64,000 nt of DNA from Geminisphaera colitermitum TAV2 (GCF_000171235.2 NZ_ABEA03000161.1:35220-99219); one strand, 5' to 3'. Shown: positions 41,581-49,529, counted from the first letter of the stretch. Numbers and translations: made by a program. The notes: a model not told the origin generated them from the letters alone.

Positions 41581-41997
41581 CTAGAATCGCTTCCCGCCGT
41601 GGCGGTGGCCGCGCGTTGCATTGAATGCCGCCTTTTCCACGAGGGCGCCAGCGACATTGAGGCCGCAGTGCGTCGCGTAGTTCATGATGCGGATGATCGT
41701 ATCGGCCAGTTCGACCTCGACCATCGGGCGATAGGTGGGTTTGTCGTCCGCCTTGCCGGGAAACGGACCGTCGCGCAGTCCCTCAAGCGCCTCGCTGAGT
41801 TCGCTGTGCATGAGCGCCAGTTTTTCCGCGTGATTGAACTCTGGATCGGTATGCGCGTGATCGTAGAAGCCGGATGCTTTTCCGATGGCGTAAATTTCGC
41901 TGGCGAGTGCAGTCCAGGCACAGACGAACTCCTTGCCGGAAGCCAGATGGACGGGCGCGCGGCAGTCTTTTGTGGTTTGTGTTGTATGCGTATTCAT
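41581..41997 (-). CDS. MazG-like nucleotide pyrophosphohydrolase
   Basis: 138 residues from ATG 41997. The all-alpha NTP pyrophosphatase signature is visible: EKLALMHSELSEALEGLR (E-x-x-E helix) followed about 20 residues later by MVEVELADTIIRIMNYA (E-x-x-D helix). Such enzymes hydrolyse NTPs/dNTPs or alarmones and are common in phages. It is packed against the nuclease gene (4-bp gap) and overlaps the 63-aa gene by 4 bp. Confidence 0.75.
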   Translation of the reverse strand: MNTHTTQTTKDCRAPVHLASGKEFVCAWTALASEIYAIGKASGFYDHAHTDPEFNHAEKLALMHSELSEALEGLRDGPFPGKADDKPTYRPMVEVELADTIIRIMNYATHCGLNVAGALVEKAAFNATRGHRHGGKRF

Positions 41998-42185
41998 CGG
42001 GCGGATTTTTGGCGCTTCGAGGGCGCGGTGTTTTTGGCGAGGAAGGCGGCGACGCGCGGATCGTCGGCATCGAGCATGACGACGCGGGAGGTGTAGTGAG
42101 GGTCGGGGCGGTCGTAGGGCGTCATGTAGATGCCGGCGGGCTTGGTGTCCCAATCGGAGCGGACGGCGGCGATGCGGTGTTTCAT
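41994..42185 (-). CDS. Small hypothetical phage protein
   Basis: 63 residues: RSDWDTKPAGIYMTPYDRPD, then VVMLDADDPRVAAFLAKNT and a basic tail PSKRQKSAR. Overlaps both neighbours by 4 bp (ATGA). Unknown function. Confidence 0.45.
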   Translation of the reverse strand: MKHRIAAVRSDWDTKPAGIYMTPYDRPDPHYTSRVVMLDADDPRVAAFLAKNTAPSKRQKSAR

Positions 42186-42562
42186 GACCGGTTGATTTCG
42201 GCGGGATTGATGGTGCCGAATTTTTTGAGGAGGTAGTTTTTGAACTGGCTGGGGACGACGGAGGCTCCAAGGCCTTCGACGGTGCGGACGGGGAGGCCGT
42301 CTTTTTCCCACTTCCAGAAGGTGGAGCGGGAGCCGTAGAGTCCGATGAGGCGGCGGATCGGGATGGGCGCATCAAGGACGAAGGCGGCGGCAAGCTGGCT
42401 GGCGTCGATGGTTTCGCGTTCGAGGGTGGCGAGGGTGGTGACGATGGTGTTGCGGATGTCCTCATGCTGTTCGGGCGTGAGGGAGGCGGGCGCGGCTTTG
42501 GCGGCGTTTTTGCGGGCGTCGTGGGCGGCGCGGCGGGTGTTGGGAGGAAGTTTGACGCGCAT
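42182..42562 (-). CDS. Putative DNA-binding early protein
   Basis: 126 residues. The basic N terminus (RVKLPPNTRRAAHDARKNAA) precedes a helix (EDIRNTIVTTLATLERETID). The C-terminal half IRRLIGLYGSRSTFWKWEKD GLPVRTV looks like a MerR/excisionase-type winged helix (the 'SRSTFWKW-x-x-x-GLP' pattern). It could act as an early regulator or excisionase, but no integrase-adjacent placement supports the latter. Confidence 0.45.
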   Translation of the reverse strand: MRVKLPPNTRRAAHDARKNAAKAAPASLTPEQHEDIRNTIVTTLATLERETIDASQLAAAFVLDAPIPIRRLIGLYGSRSTFWKWEKDGLPVRTVEGLGASVVPSQFKNYLLKKFGTINPAEINRS

Positions 42563-42568
42563 GGCGGA

Positions 42569-43456
42569 TCAACGGCGGCGGCTGTTAACGATGGGGAGCT
42601 TTTCAATCTCGAAGCGGATGCCGGGCATGGACGGAAGCGGGGTGCCTTCGCTCCAGCCGACGCAGAAGCGGCGGCGGATTTCGGAATCGTTGGGAGTGAC
42701 AATGACGAGGTCGGTGGGGAGGAGGTGGACGTTGGTAACGGTGTGTTTCAGCGTAATGCGGTAATGGATACCGGCGGGCGCGGCGGGGATGAGTTGGGGG
42801 CGGGTGGCGGCGAGCTCGGCGGCGCGTGCGGCGAGTTCCTGCTGCTGGCGGGCGGCGGCATCGGAGGCGACTTCGGCGGCCATGATGTCGATGCCTTCAA
42901 GGTCTGTTTCGACGAAGTCGGAGTCGGCGGCGGCTGACGGGGCGGGGGCGCTGGCGGCGGCCTCGGCTGCCTGGCGGGCGGCTTCGGCGGCGGCAGCAGC
43001 CTCGGCAGCCTTTTGCTGTTCCTCGGCGATGCGGGCGAGTTCGGCCTGCCGACGGCGCTCTTCCTCTTTGGCGCGACGGTCGCATTCGTCCTTCCACTTG
43101 GAGAGGACGGAGCGGAGGGCGCGTTCGGCGGGGGCAAGTTGAGTGGTGGCGCGGGTGGCGGCGTCCTGAATGGCGTTGTTGATGTCGAGGAAGGGGCGCT
43201 TGAGATTGAGGCGCGCTTTGTCGATGGTCCTGACGATGTCCGTGACTTCGACGAGGAGCTTGCCAGCGGCGGAGGCGGAGGCGGCGTCGGTGATGGTGAC
43301 GGCGGCGGCGGAGGCAACGAGCTCGTGGATGCGGTCCATGACGTCGGAGGCGACGACGATGATCGGGACGGCGGGGAGGTTGCCGGTGACGGTGATGGCG
43401 GTGGGCGAGGGGCCGGGGGATGCGGGCAAAGCAGTAGCTGCGGGTGCGGTTTGCAT
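42569..43456 (-). CDS. Coiled-coil phage protein preceding RecT downstream block
   Basis: 295 residues. N-terminal linker, then a helical domain (DAASASAAGKLLVEVTDIVR, then RLNLKRPFLDINNAIQDAAT). A long Arg/Glu/Ala coiled coil follows (KDECDRRAKEEERRRQAELA), then an Ala-rich hinge and a small beta domain at the end (YRITLKHTVTNVHLLPTDLV). The 'RP..DI..AI.DAA....A..L..AE..LR..L..' helical pattern occurs in phage proteins encoded next to RecT. Its role is unknown. Confidence 0.55.
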   Translation of the reverse strand: MQTAPAATALPASPGPSPTAITVTGNLPAVPIIVVASDVMDRIHELVASAAAVTITDAASASAAGKLLVEVTDIVRTIDKARLNLKRPFLDINNAIQDAATRATTQLAPAERALRSVLSKWKDECDRRAKEEERRRQAELARIAEEQQKAAEAAAAAEAARQAAEAAASAPAPSAAADSDFVETDLEGIDIMAAEVASDAAARQQQELAARAAELAATRPQLIPAAPAGIHYRITLKHTVTNVHLLPTDLVIVTPNDSEIRRRFCVGWSEGTPLPSMPGIRFEIEKLPIVNSRRR

Positions 43457-43508
43457 TTTCGTTACGCCTGCCGGGGCAGGCGATATGGTTGTGGTGGATT
43501 ACCGGATA

Positions 43509-44924
43509 CTAGAATTGTTCGACCTGTGTGGTTTCGCTGACGCTATCAGCGAAGAGCATGGGGGGCTTGGTGAGGTCGGGCTTGGGCTTGCCAGCATCGT
43601 CACGTTCTTTCGAGGGGCGGAGTTTGGCCGTGATGTTGGCCTCGATCTCAGAGCCTTCCTTGAGGAAGGGGGTGAGGATGATGGGTTTTTGAGTGGCATC
43701 GTGGATACCGACGCCCTCGAAGGTGAGGATTTCTCCGGCGAAGCCTTCGGTGGCAACCTGGAGTTTGGCGAGGGGTTTTCCAGCCTGCGTCACCGCGAGG
43801 GAAACTTTCTGAATAGTGAGGCGCAGAACCTGCGGCCATGCTTTGCCGTGAAAGCCGTGGAAGTTGACGCCGGGGACGATCTCGGGGGCGGCGGCGGTTT
43901 TGTCGGGCGGCGCTTCCGGGGCAGGGGAGGGGGGGGGCTGTTGTTGCCGTCTCGCGGGCGGTGGGGATTCAGCAGCGGGAGCGGCGGGAGCGGCGGCAAC
44001 CGTCGTGACTTCGGCCTCGATGGTGGTGTCGCCTGCCGCGGCAGGTGGCGGAGGTTCGGGGGGCGTGGGATCTTCATCGGCCCCCGCATCGGCGGTAGTG
44101 ACCTGCTTCGCGGCGGCGGCTCCTCCGCGCCGGGAGGGAGATTTGGGACGTGCAGCGGGCAGTTCACCGGCGGGGGGAGCCGCGCCATCCTCGGGGGCGG
44201 TGCCGGTGACGTTCTTGAGGTCGTCATCCAGTTCGCGCTGGACGGCCTCCTGATCCTCGGGGCGCAGGGGGAGGGACTTGAAGTGACGGCGGAGGACGGT
44301 CTTACGGCCCATTTCCTCTTCCCACGTGACCCACGGTGACTGTTCGCGTTTCCAGTCCTCTTTGATTTTGGCAAGAGCCTCGTCGCGGACTTTGCGCACG
44401 GTGGCGACGGGCATCCATTCGTAACTTGTGCCGCCACCACGCAGGGAGGAGCAGGAGTAGTAGCCGATGACTTCGCCGGCTTCATCCGGAAGGGGCTCAT
44501 GGATGATTTCCTGACGAGGAGCCTTGATGAGCTTGAGCGTGTCGCCGACGCGGACGACGCCCGTCCAGATGTCAACGATGTCGGGGGAACGGAGGGCAAT
44601 CGTGCGGAGCCCCTTGTATCCGACAAGCAAGGTGCATTCCTTGATCTGTTTTTTGCTGTTCCAGCGGGGGATGAGGTATGCTTGGCCGGTGACGGGATCG
44701 GGATAAACGCCTATGGTGGCGCAGTCGGAGAGGCAGGCGAAGAAGGAGACGGGCTCGCAGTTGGCGAGTTCGGGATTGCGGTGGATGAGCGATGTCGTCA
44801 GGCGCGCGAAACGATCAAAGCTCATGGTGGCAGGCACGAGAGCCTTGATCTTTTCCTGTGTGGTCGGTTTGGCCCACACGGTGAGGGCGCGTTCCTGGGG
44901 AGCGGTGGTGAGTTCGGTGGACAT
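43509..44924 (-). CDS. recT: RecT single-strand annealing protein with extra C-terminal domain
   Basis: 471 residues, well above the usual ~270-330. Residues about 20-240 match RecT: VPATMSFDRFARLTTSLIHR, LANCEPVSFFACLSDCATIG, AYLIPRWNSKKQIKECTLLV and GYKGLRTIALRSPD, VLRRHFKSLPLRPED. A Pro/Ala-rich linker follows, then a separate domain from about 360 (WPQVLRLTIQKVSLAVTQAG, LAKLQVATEGFAGEILTFEG). That C-terminal domain recurs in the next gene. RecT anneals complementary single strands during phage recombination. The linker includes a run of nine C (43929-43937 on the plus strand as G). A GTATCCA box is 11-17 bases upstream of the ATG. Confidence 0.85.
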   Translation of the reverse strand: MSTELTTAPQERALTVWAKPTTQEKIKALVPATMSFDRFARLTTSLIHRNPELANCEPVSFFACLSDCATIGVYPDPVTGQAYLIPRWNSKKQIKECTLLVGYKGLRTIALRSPDIVDIWTGVVRVGDTLKLIKAPRQEIIHEPLPDEAGEVIGYYSCSSLRGGGTSYEWMPVATVRKVRDEALAKIKEDWKREQSPWVTWEEEMGRKTVLRRHFKSLPLRPEDQEAVQRELDDDLKNVTGTAPEDGAAPPAGELPAARPKSPSRRGGAAAAKQVTTADAGADEDPTPPEPPPPAAAGDTTIEAEVTTVAAAPAAPAAESPPPARRQQQPPPSPAPEAPPDKTAAAPEIVPGVNFHGFHGKAWPQVLRLTIQKVSLAVTQAGKPLAKLQVATEGFAGEILTFEGVGIHDATQKPIILTPFLKEGSEIEANITAKLRPSKERDDAGKPKPDLTKPPMLFADSVSETTQVEQF

Positions 44925-44944
44925 AATTAAAAAGTGGATACAGG

Positions 44945-45754
44945 CTAGATGTCTTCGACGGGGATGGCTGCGGTGATGTCGGTGGCAACGAAGGCGGGGG
45001 GAGAGGCGAGGTCGGGCACGCGAGTGCCGTCGGGGAGGCGTGTGATGCGGACCATCGACCTGATAGTGGTCTGGATCACCGTGCCTTCCAGTAGCAGGGG
45101 GCTGGTAGTGATGGGCTTTTGGTTGGCGTCGAGTGCGACGCCTTCAAAGGTAATGAGGCTGGTGGTGGTGCGTCCTTGGGCGATGGTGAGTCTGGCGACG
45201 GGGTGTCCGCTGAGTGTGATGGCAAGGCTGACGAGCATGATCGTGCAGCGTATGGTTGTGGTGTGGGCGTTCGTTGACGGCGGAAGGGTCGGCTGCGGAG
45301 AGTCGGTGGCGGTGGTGTGGCTTGCGGATTCGAGCCGGGTGAGTCGGGCGGCGAAGTTTTCCAGCACCGTGACCTGCGAACCGACCGTCTCCGCGAGCAA
45401 CTGCACGGAGCGGCTGGCGGCAACCTCGGCGGCGCGGTCAATGATCAGGTCTTCCGCCATGTCGCGGAAGCGACGGGCGCGGACCGAGCGGATGAAGAAG
45501 CCGAGGCGGATCACGCCGCGCTTCGTCCAGAGGGTCATTTCCTGGGCGCCGCCAAGGGTGTCACTATTTGTGACAACCCAGTGTTTGCCTTCGATGAGTT
45601 CGTCGGCGTGACGCATCTTGTGGTTGCGGATAACATTCTCCGCGATGCCGTAGCCTTTGGCTACAAGAGAGGTTTCGATCGTGTATTCATGCCCGGAGTC
45701 CGGGCGGACGGGAATCACGTCGTTGTCGATGATGATGGCAGGGGCGGTTCTCAT
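44945..45754 (-). CDS. Antirepressor-like protein sharing the RecT C-terminal domain
   Basis: 269 residues. Residues about 35-115 look like the N-terminal domain of phage antirepressors (Ant/ORF6N-type): IRNHKMRHADELIEGKHWVV, then EMTLWTKRGVIRLGFFIRSV and RARRFRDMAEDLII. A short coiled coil and Thr-rich linker lead to a C-terminal domain (about 165-269). It mirrors the RecT extension: VSLAITLSGHPVARLTIAQG, SLITFEGVALDANQKPITTS, then a hydrophobic end (DLASPPAFVATDITAAIP). The shared domain suggests both proteins bind the same partner or are targeted together. Overlaps the upstream gene's stop by 4 bp. Confidence 0.6.
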   Translation of the reverse strand: MRTAPAIIIDNDVIPVRPDSGHEYTIETSLVAKGYGIAENVIRNHKMRHADELIEGKHWVVTNSDTLGGAQEMTLWTKRGVIRLGFFIRSVRARRFRDMAEDLIIDRAAEVAASRSVQLLAETVGSQVTVLENFAARLTRLESASHTTATDSPQPTLPPSTNAHTTTIRCTIMLVSLAITLSGHPVARLTIAQGRTTTSLITFEGVALDANQKPITTSPLLLEGTVIQTTIRSMVRITRLPDGTRVPDLASPPAFVATDITAAIPVEDI

Positions 45755-46293
45755 TTTTTTTTACGGCTTTTAGAAATGGGGGCGTAATCGGCGGCATTTA
45801 GCTCGTGGCCGGTAAGGATGGCTTCGCCCCACACTGCTCCATCACCGGTCTCCATTGCATTGGCGAGCTGGCGCAGCCTCTTTATTATATCGGCGCGTGT
45901 TCCGATGATGGTGCCTGCATCATTAGCATCAAAGATAACGGCGTATCTTTCCAGTGTAGCCACCTTCCTTGGGCTGTTTATTATCTGAAAGCCCATCGAT
46001 TTTCCCATGCATCCATTTCTCCGCCTACTGGCGGGGGAAGATATAAGGGATGCATTTTTCACCACAGGCCCAGCCTTCGGACGGTAATAATTACCGTCTT
46101 TATGCCTGATGATATTGTCATTCGCCATGAGCACAATGCAGTGACGGCAAAATCTCTCGAACGAGATGGGCAGCTTCCCCTCTTTCCCCACCTTCCCATA
46201 AATCGTCATGATGCCCATGCGATTTCCTTCTCCAGGAGGGAAGAATTGGGGCAAGTCATCGATATGCAGTTCGTATTTGTCGGGAATGCTCAT
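45751..46293 (-). CDS. Hypothetical early phage protein
   Basis: 180 residues from ATG 46293. Basic central region (SLISSPASRRRNGCMGKSMG) and helical C terminus (TRADIIKRLRQLANAMETGD). The N-terminal part (RMGIMTIYGKVGKEGKLPIS, then FERFCRHCIVLMANDNIIRH) looks globular. Second gene of the leftward early operon, coupled to the Cro-like gene and to the antirepressor-like gene by 4-bp overlaps. Not recognised. Confidence 0.5.
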   Translation of the reverse strand: MSIPDKYELHIDDLPQFFPPGEGNRMGIMTIYGKVGKEGKLPISFERFCRHCIVLMANDNIIRHKDGNYYRPKAGPVVKNASLISSPASRRRNGCMGKSMGFQIINSPRKVATLERYAVIFDANDAGTIIGTRADIIKRLRQLANAMETGDGAVWGEAILTGHELNAADYAPISKSRKKK

Positions 46294-46553
46294 GCTGCCC
46301 CCTGCTTTTGCGCGGCCAACTCGGCGCGAATGATGACGAGCTGCGCGGTGAGGTAGTGACTGATCCGGCGGCCGGTGGCGACGCGCCATGCGTGATTGTA
46401 GCTGACCTCGCAACGGTCGGCGAGGATGCGGACGGCGATGTCCTTGGGCTTCCGGCCCTGGCGGGCGCGAGCCTGCGCGCTTAGGCGGGGTCTTTTATTG
46501 CGCGCAGTGATTATTCTGGTAGGGGCAACTTTGCTTTTTCTGTGCGGTGTCAT
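46290..46553 (-). CDS. Small helix-turn-helix protein, Cro-like
   Basis: 87 residues from ATG 46553. After a basic N terminus (RIITARNKRPRLSAQARARQ) the segment DIAVRILADRCEVSYNHAWR VATGRR reads as a helix-turn-helix, then a C-terminal helix (LTAQLVIIRAELAAQKQ). As first gene of the leftward early operon, divergent from the CI-like repressor across 76 bp, it occupies the Cro position. An inverted repeat is centred on its start codon, so autoregulation is plausible. Confidence 0.55.
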   Translation of the reverse strand: MTPHRKSKVAPTRIITARNKRPRLSAQARARQGRKPKDIAVRILADRCEVSYNHAWRVATGRRISHYLTAQLVIIRAELAAQKQGAA

Positions 46554-46580
46554 TGTCGAGCACAGAAAGAGCAAAATTAC
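46525..46580. promoter_or_regulatory. Operator-like inverted repeat centred on the cro-like start codon
   Basis: GCAACTTTGCTTTTTCTGTGC (46525-46545) pairs with the reverse complement of 46560-46580 at 18 of 21 positions; the inner 16 bp match at 15. The 14-bp spacer contains the ATG of the Cro-like gene (46551-46553). The arms fit a repressor operator or an mRNA hairpin controlling Cro-like translation. Surrounding DNA to 46,630 is AT-rich and should hold the divergent early and repressor promoters, though no clean -35/-10 pair stands out. Confidence 0.5.
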
Positions 46581-46629
46581 ATCAAAACAACATAAAAAAT
46601 ACATCACTCCTGCAAGCTATTACCCACAA

Positions 46630-47166
46630 ATGAATTACAGTGAAAAAATTTCTCACCTGCTAAAAACAAGGGGGGTTTCCATCCGTGCATTCGCCACTGG
46701 AGTCGGGATGGAATATGCGGGTATCCATAAAATAGTTACAGGACGAATCAAGAACCCGCATCCAAATACCAAGCACAGGATTGCGGAATTTTTCGGCATA
46801 AGTGTCGAGCAGCTTTTCGATGACACCGTCAGTCTAAACGCAACCAACGCAAAAAAAATGAGTTACGATAATCTGGAGAAAGCAAATATCCGAATCCTCG
46901 AACTGGAGAAAGAAAATGCAGTGCTCAACGCACTCCTCCAAGCGAAAGAAAAGGAAATAGCCCGTCTGCATGAAACCTTTCGCGCAGACGCTTCCATCTC
47001 AATGCCCGCTGCATCCTCTCCTGCCCGCTCCAGAGGGCATACCAAAACTAAAAAAACGCCGACAAGACTGACGAAAGAACAAATCAGTAGCCTCGAAGAG
47101 AGCGGTATCAATCTTGATGAGATTCTCAAGCAGTGGGCAGGAAAATCGGGGAGGATCGCCCAATGA
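46630..47166 (+). CDS. CI-like phage repressor without peptidase domain
   Basis: 178 residues from ATG 46630. The N-terminal HTH is of the XRE kind: EKISHLLKTRGVSIRAFATG, VGMEYAGIHKIVTGRIKN, then HRIAEFFGISVEQLFDD. A coiled coil follows (ILELEKENAVLNALLQAKEK), then a basic linker and a short acidic C-terminal helix. There is no S24/LexA-type self-cleavage domain, so induction must use another route. It lies divergent from the Cro-like gene and its stop overlaps the start of the EF-Tu-domain gene (ATGA). Confidence 0.75.
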   Translation: MNYSEKISHLLKTRGVSIRAFATGVGMEYAGIHKIVTGRIKNPHPNTKHRIAEFFGISVEQLFDDTVSLNATNAKKMSYDNLEKANIRILELEKENAVLNALLQAKEKEIARLHETFRADASISMPAASSPARSRGHTKTKKTPTRLTKEQISSLEESGINLDEILKQWAGKSGRIAQ

Positions 47167-47453
47167 GTGCAGATCAAAAACCATTTTTTGAGCTCTGTGT
47201 GGAAGACATTTTTTCAATCACAGGGCGCGGCACGATTGTAACCGGTACTGTATCCAAGGGGGCGGTCCGCAAAGGAGATGTGCTCTATCTTAAGAAGCCA
47301 TCGGGGGAGAGCAAACAGGTCACCATTCTGGCCATTGAAGGCTTTAGGAAAGTTCTGAAAGAAGCACTCATGGGCGAAAGTGTAGGCTTAACCATCGACG
47401 TAATTGACCGAAATGACATATCAAGGGGAGACATTATCACCTTCAGTGCCTGA
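47163..47453 (+). CDS. Free-standing EF-Tu domain 2-like beta-barrel protein
   Basis: 96 residues from ATG 47163. The sequence follows domain 2 of EF-Tu closely: FELCVEDIFSITGRGTIVTG, then GAVRKGDVLYL, ILAIEGFRKVLKEALMGESV, GLTIDVIDRNDISRGDII. In EF-Tu the equivalent reads VEDVFSI(S/T)GRGTVVTG ... VEMFRKLLDEGRAGENVG ... I.RGQVL. There is no GTPase domain before it and no domain 3 after it. It is translationally coupled to the repressor and overlapped by the metalloprotease gene. Role unknown: it may bind aminoacyl-tRNA-like ligands, mimic EF-Tu, or act as a decoy or cofactor. Confidence 0.75.
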   Translation: MSADQKPFFELCVEDIFSITGRGTIVTGTVSKGAVRKGDVLYLKKPSGESKQVTILAIEGFRKVLKEALMGESVGLTIDVIDRNDISRGDIITFSA

Positions 47454-47880
47454 CGCTTCTGCGCTATTGAAAACCCCGATCCCGACAGAAGCACTCCCCT
47501 TGCTCGTCTCTTGGGCCGAATACTATCGCGCTACGATCAGAATTGTTCCCCCAAGAAAAACAAAATTGGGAGATTGCCGTTCCAACTTTCGAACACGCAC
47601 TTCCGTAATAACACTCAATAATGAAAAAAACCCATACCGATTCCTCATAACACTCGTCCATGAATTAGCCCATGCCCGCGTAGGTTTCGAATTTCGCAAA
47701 CCTATCCGACACGGGAAATTATGGAAAGATGCCGTTAAGGAGATGATTTTTCAGGTAAAGAACCTTGGCGTATTCCCCTATGATGTCGAAGTGGCCATTG
47801 AGCGGCATTTTTCGAACCCCAAATACACCGATGAAACTGATCCTGCGCTCGGACGTATCTTGGAGCAATACAACCCCTAG
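47413..47880 (+). CDS. SprT-like zinc metalloprotease
   Basis: 155 residues from ATG 47413 (a TTG at 47404 is an alternative). Zinc-protease motif LVHELAHARVGF (82-92, HELAH at 83-87) followed by RHGKLWKDAVKEM (99-111), the HG-x-x-(F/W) third-ligand motif of SprT-type proteins. The gene overlaps the EF-Tu-domain gene by 41 bp in another frame. By position it resembles ImmA, which cleaves the ImmR repressor to induce an element; by chemistry plus neighbour it also recalls Lit, the e14 protease that cuts EF-Tu. Both functions are inference. Confidence 0.7.
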   Translation: MTYQGETLSPSVPDASALLKTPIPTEALPLLVSWAEYYRATIRIVPPRKTKLGDCRSNFRTRTSVITLNNEKNPYRFLITLVHELAHARVGFEFRKPIRHGKLWKDAVKEMIFQVKNLGVFPYDVEVAIERHFSNPKYTDETDPALGRILEQYNP

Positions 47881-47914
47881 CTTCCTCCCCATCCGCCTGC
47901 ACCCTCCCGCCTGC

Positions 47915-47976
47915 CGGAAATCCCCCTCACTCACGGAATCCCCCCTTATAGGGGGGATTCCGTGAGGGGGTTTCCG
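47915..47976. terminator. Long GC-rich hairpin between convergent genes
   Basis: The left arm (CGGAAATCCCCCTCAC, then GGAATCCCCCC) and right arm (GGGGGGATTCC, GTGAGGGGG, TTTCCG) are nearly perfectly complementary around the loop TTATA; the left arm carries an extra TCAC. It lies between the metalloprotease (ends 47880) and the integrase (ends 48103, opposite strand), so it is likely a bidirectional terminator. It lacks a clear T-tract. The remaining intergenic sequence to 48,102 holds no gene. Confidence 0.6.
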
Positions 47977-48102
47977 TCAGGGAGGGAAAGGGATTCACCG
48001 TTGTCTTTATCCGTGTTTCGTTCCCTTCAAAATCCCCACGAAAACACAAAACAGGTGTTTACCGTTAGTTTTCGTTGTTTTCCGTAAATTCGTGAAAGAA
48101 AT

Positions 48103-49392
48103 TCACTTAATGCCCGTCGCCCACGCTGGCCGCTTCTCCCAAATGTCTTTCAGCGCATCGTCAAGATGCACGTCGGCGTAGGTGTCGCTGGTGATCTGCG
48201 GCGTGGAGTGGCGAAGCATTTTCTGCGCTTTGTAGATGCCGCGCGTGTTGGCGATGTAGGATCCGAAGAGTTTGCGCAGCTCGTGGACGCGTCGAGCGCC
48301 CTTGCCTGACAGGAGCTTTTTGGCTTCGAGCCATGCGTTGAGGCGCTTGAAGACAGCGACCGTTCGCTCATGGCTCTTTTCGTCCTTGTCCTGTAAAATA
48401 AGCCCGGACTTTGGAGAGAAGACCCTGATTTCATCGGCAACCCAAGGAGCAATCTCCGCCCATCCTTCATCCTTTGCCTTTGGCTTAAATGTAGGGGTTG
48501 CCTTCACCCACATGCGGGGAAGCCCGCCAGGAACATCCTCAATCCATTCCACCACTGCTTCTGCGATTTCGTTTTTGCGCAGGCCGGCGTGCCCGGCCAG
48601 AAGGAAGGCAAGGTAATCGTTTTTATTCTCAAGGGCCCGCAAATCCCCTGCCCCGTTGTAAACGTCCATGATGACGCTCACCGACGGGAGCCTGTATTTG
48701 GTTTTTGCCGTCTTCGCGTAGGGCATCGACTCAAGCACATTGTCCAGATCGGCAGGCAGGGTGAGGTGAGAGTAGTATTTGCGGGCTTCCTTGCCAAACA
48801 GGGATGCAACCGAACGGGCGACGGCGTTGACGGAGCGTTTTTTGACCTCCTGCGCCGCCTTGTCATCGCCGGCGAGGGAGACGCGGGCGATTTTGAAATC
48901 GGAGACGAGCCGGTGCGTGAACTCGCCGATGCTCATGGCATGGATGGTTTCCTCCGGAATCTCGGACGGCTTCTTTTTCTTTCGGTGGGCGAGAGCCTGG
49001 CGAAAGGTGAGGACGAGATTGTTTCGGTAGTCTTTGGCGGTGACTTCTTCAAGGCCGAGGGCTTTTTCCGCCGCCTTGTGCGCCGCCAGAATGTCGCCGA
49101 CGGTGGCAATCTTGGCAGTGGGGTGAAGCCGCTCCCACCGATCCGGGTCGAAACGCTGGATAGCCATGTCGAGGGTGTTGGTGCGGAGTTCGAGGAAGCG
49201 GTCGATCTTGTTGGCCTCGTCGGCAGCATCCTTTTTGGTGGATGGGAGGGCGAAATAGACGATGCGCCCGTTGCGCTTCACTCGCATCGTGAAATTGCTT
49301 GCGATGTGCACGGTGCCGTCTGGCATTTTTTTCGTGAGGCGGTAACAGCGGACGCCGCGATTGGTCCAAAACGTGGTCGATTCCTTGGGCAT
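48103..49392 (-). CDS. int: Prophage tyrosine-type integrase
   Basis: 429 residues. N-terminal SAM-like/arm region, then a catalytic domain: first Arg in AGHAGLRKNEIAEAV (about 271), HELRKLFGSY (about 369, H-x-x-R), LRHSTPQIT (His about 392) and the nucleophile in SDTYADVH (Tyr about 403). It catalyses site-specific recombination between the phage and the tRNA-Ser site located 138 bp upstream of its start. It is the last prophage gene and reads away from the attachment site. Confidence 0.9.
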   Translation of the reverse strand: MPKESTTFWTNRGVRCYRLTKKMPDGTVHIASNFTMRVKRNGRIVYFALPSTKKDAADEANKIDRFLELRTNTLDMAIQRFDPDRWERLHPTAKIATVGDILAAHKAAEKALGLEEVTAKDYRNNLVLTFRQALAHRKKKKPSEIPEETIHAMSIGEFTHRLVSDFKIARVSLAGDDKAAQEVKKRSVNAVARSVASLFGKEARKYYSHLTLPADLDNVLESMPYAKTAKTKYRLPSVSVIMDVYNGAGDLRALENKNDYLAFLLAGHAGLRKNEIAEAVVEWIEDVPGGLPRMWVKATPTFKPKAKDEGWAEIAPWVADEIRVFSPKSGLILQDKDEKSHERTVAVFKRLNAWLEAKKLLSGKGARRVHELRKLFGSYIANTRGIYKAQKMLRHSTPQITSDTYADVHLDDALKDIWEKRPAWATGIK

Positions 49393-49529
49393 GATCTACC
49401 CCTGTTCTACCCCCTTTTTTCTCAATTTATCAATTCATTTATCTGTGTTCTTTTGTAAACCCCACGTTTCCCCTCGTGAAATTTGTTTTTGCGAATAAAT
49501 AAAAACGAGTAAAAACGGGGGCTGTGTGA

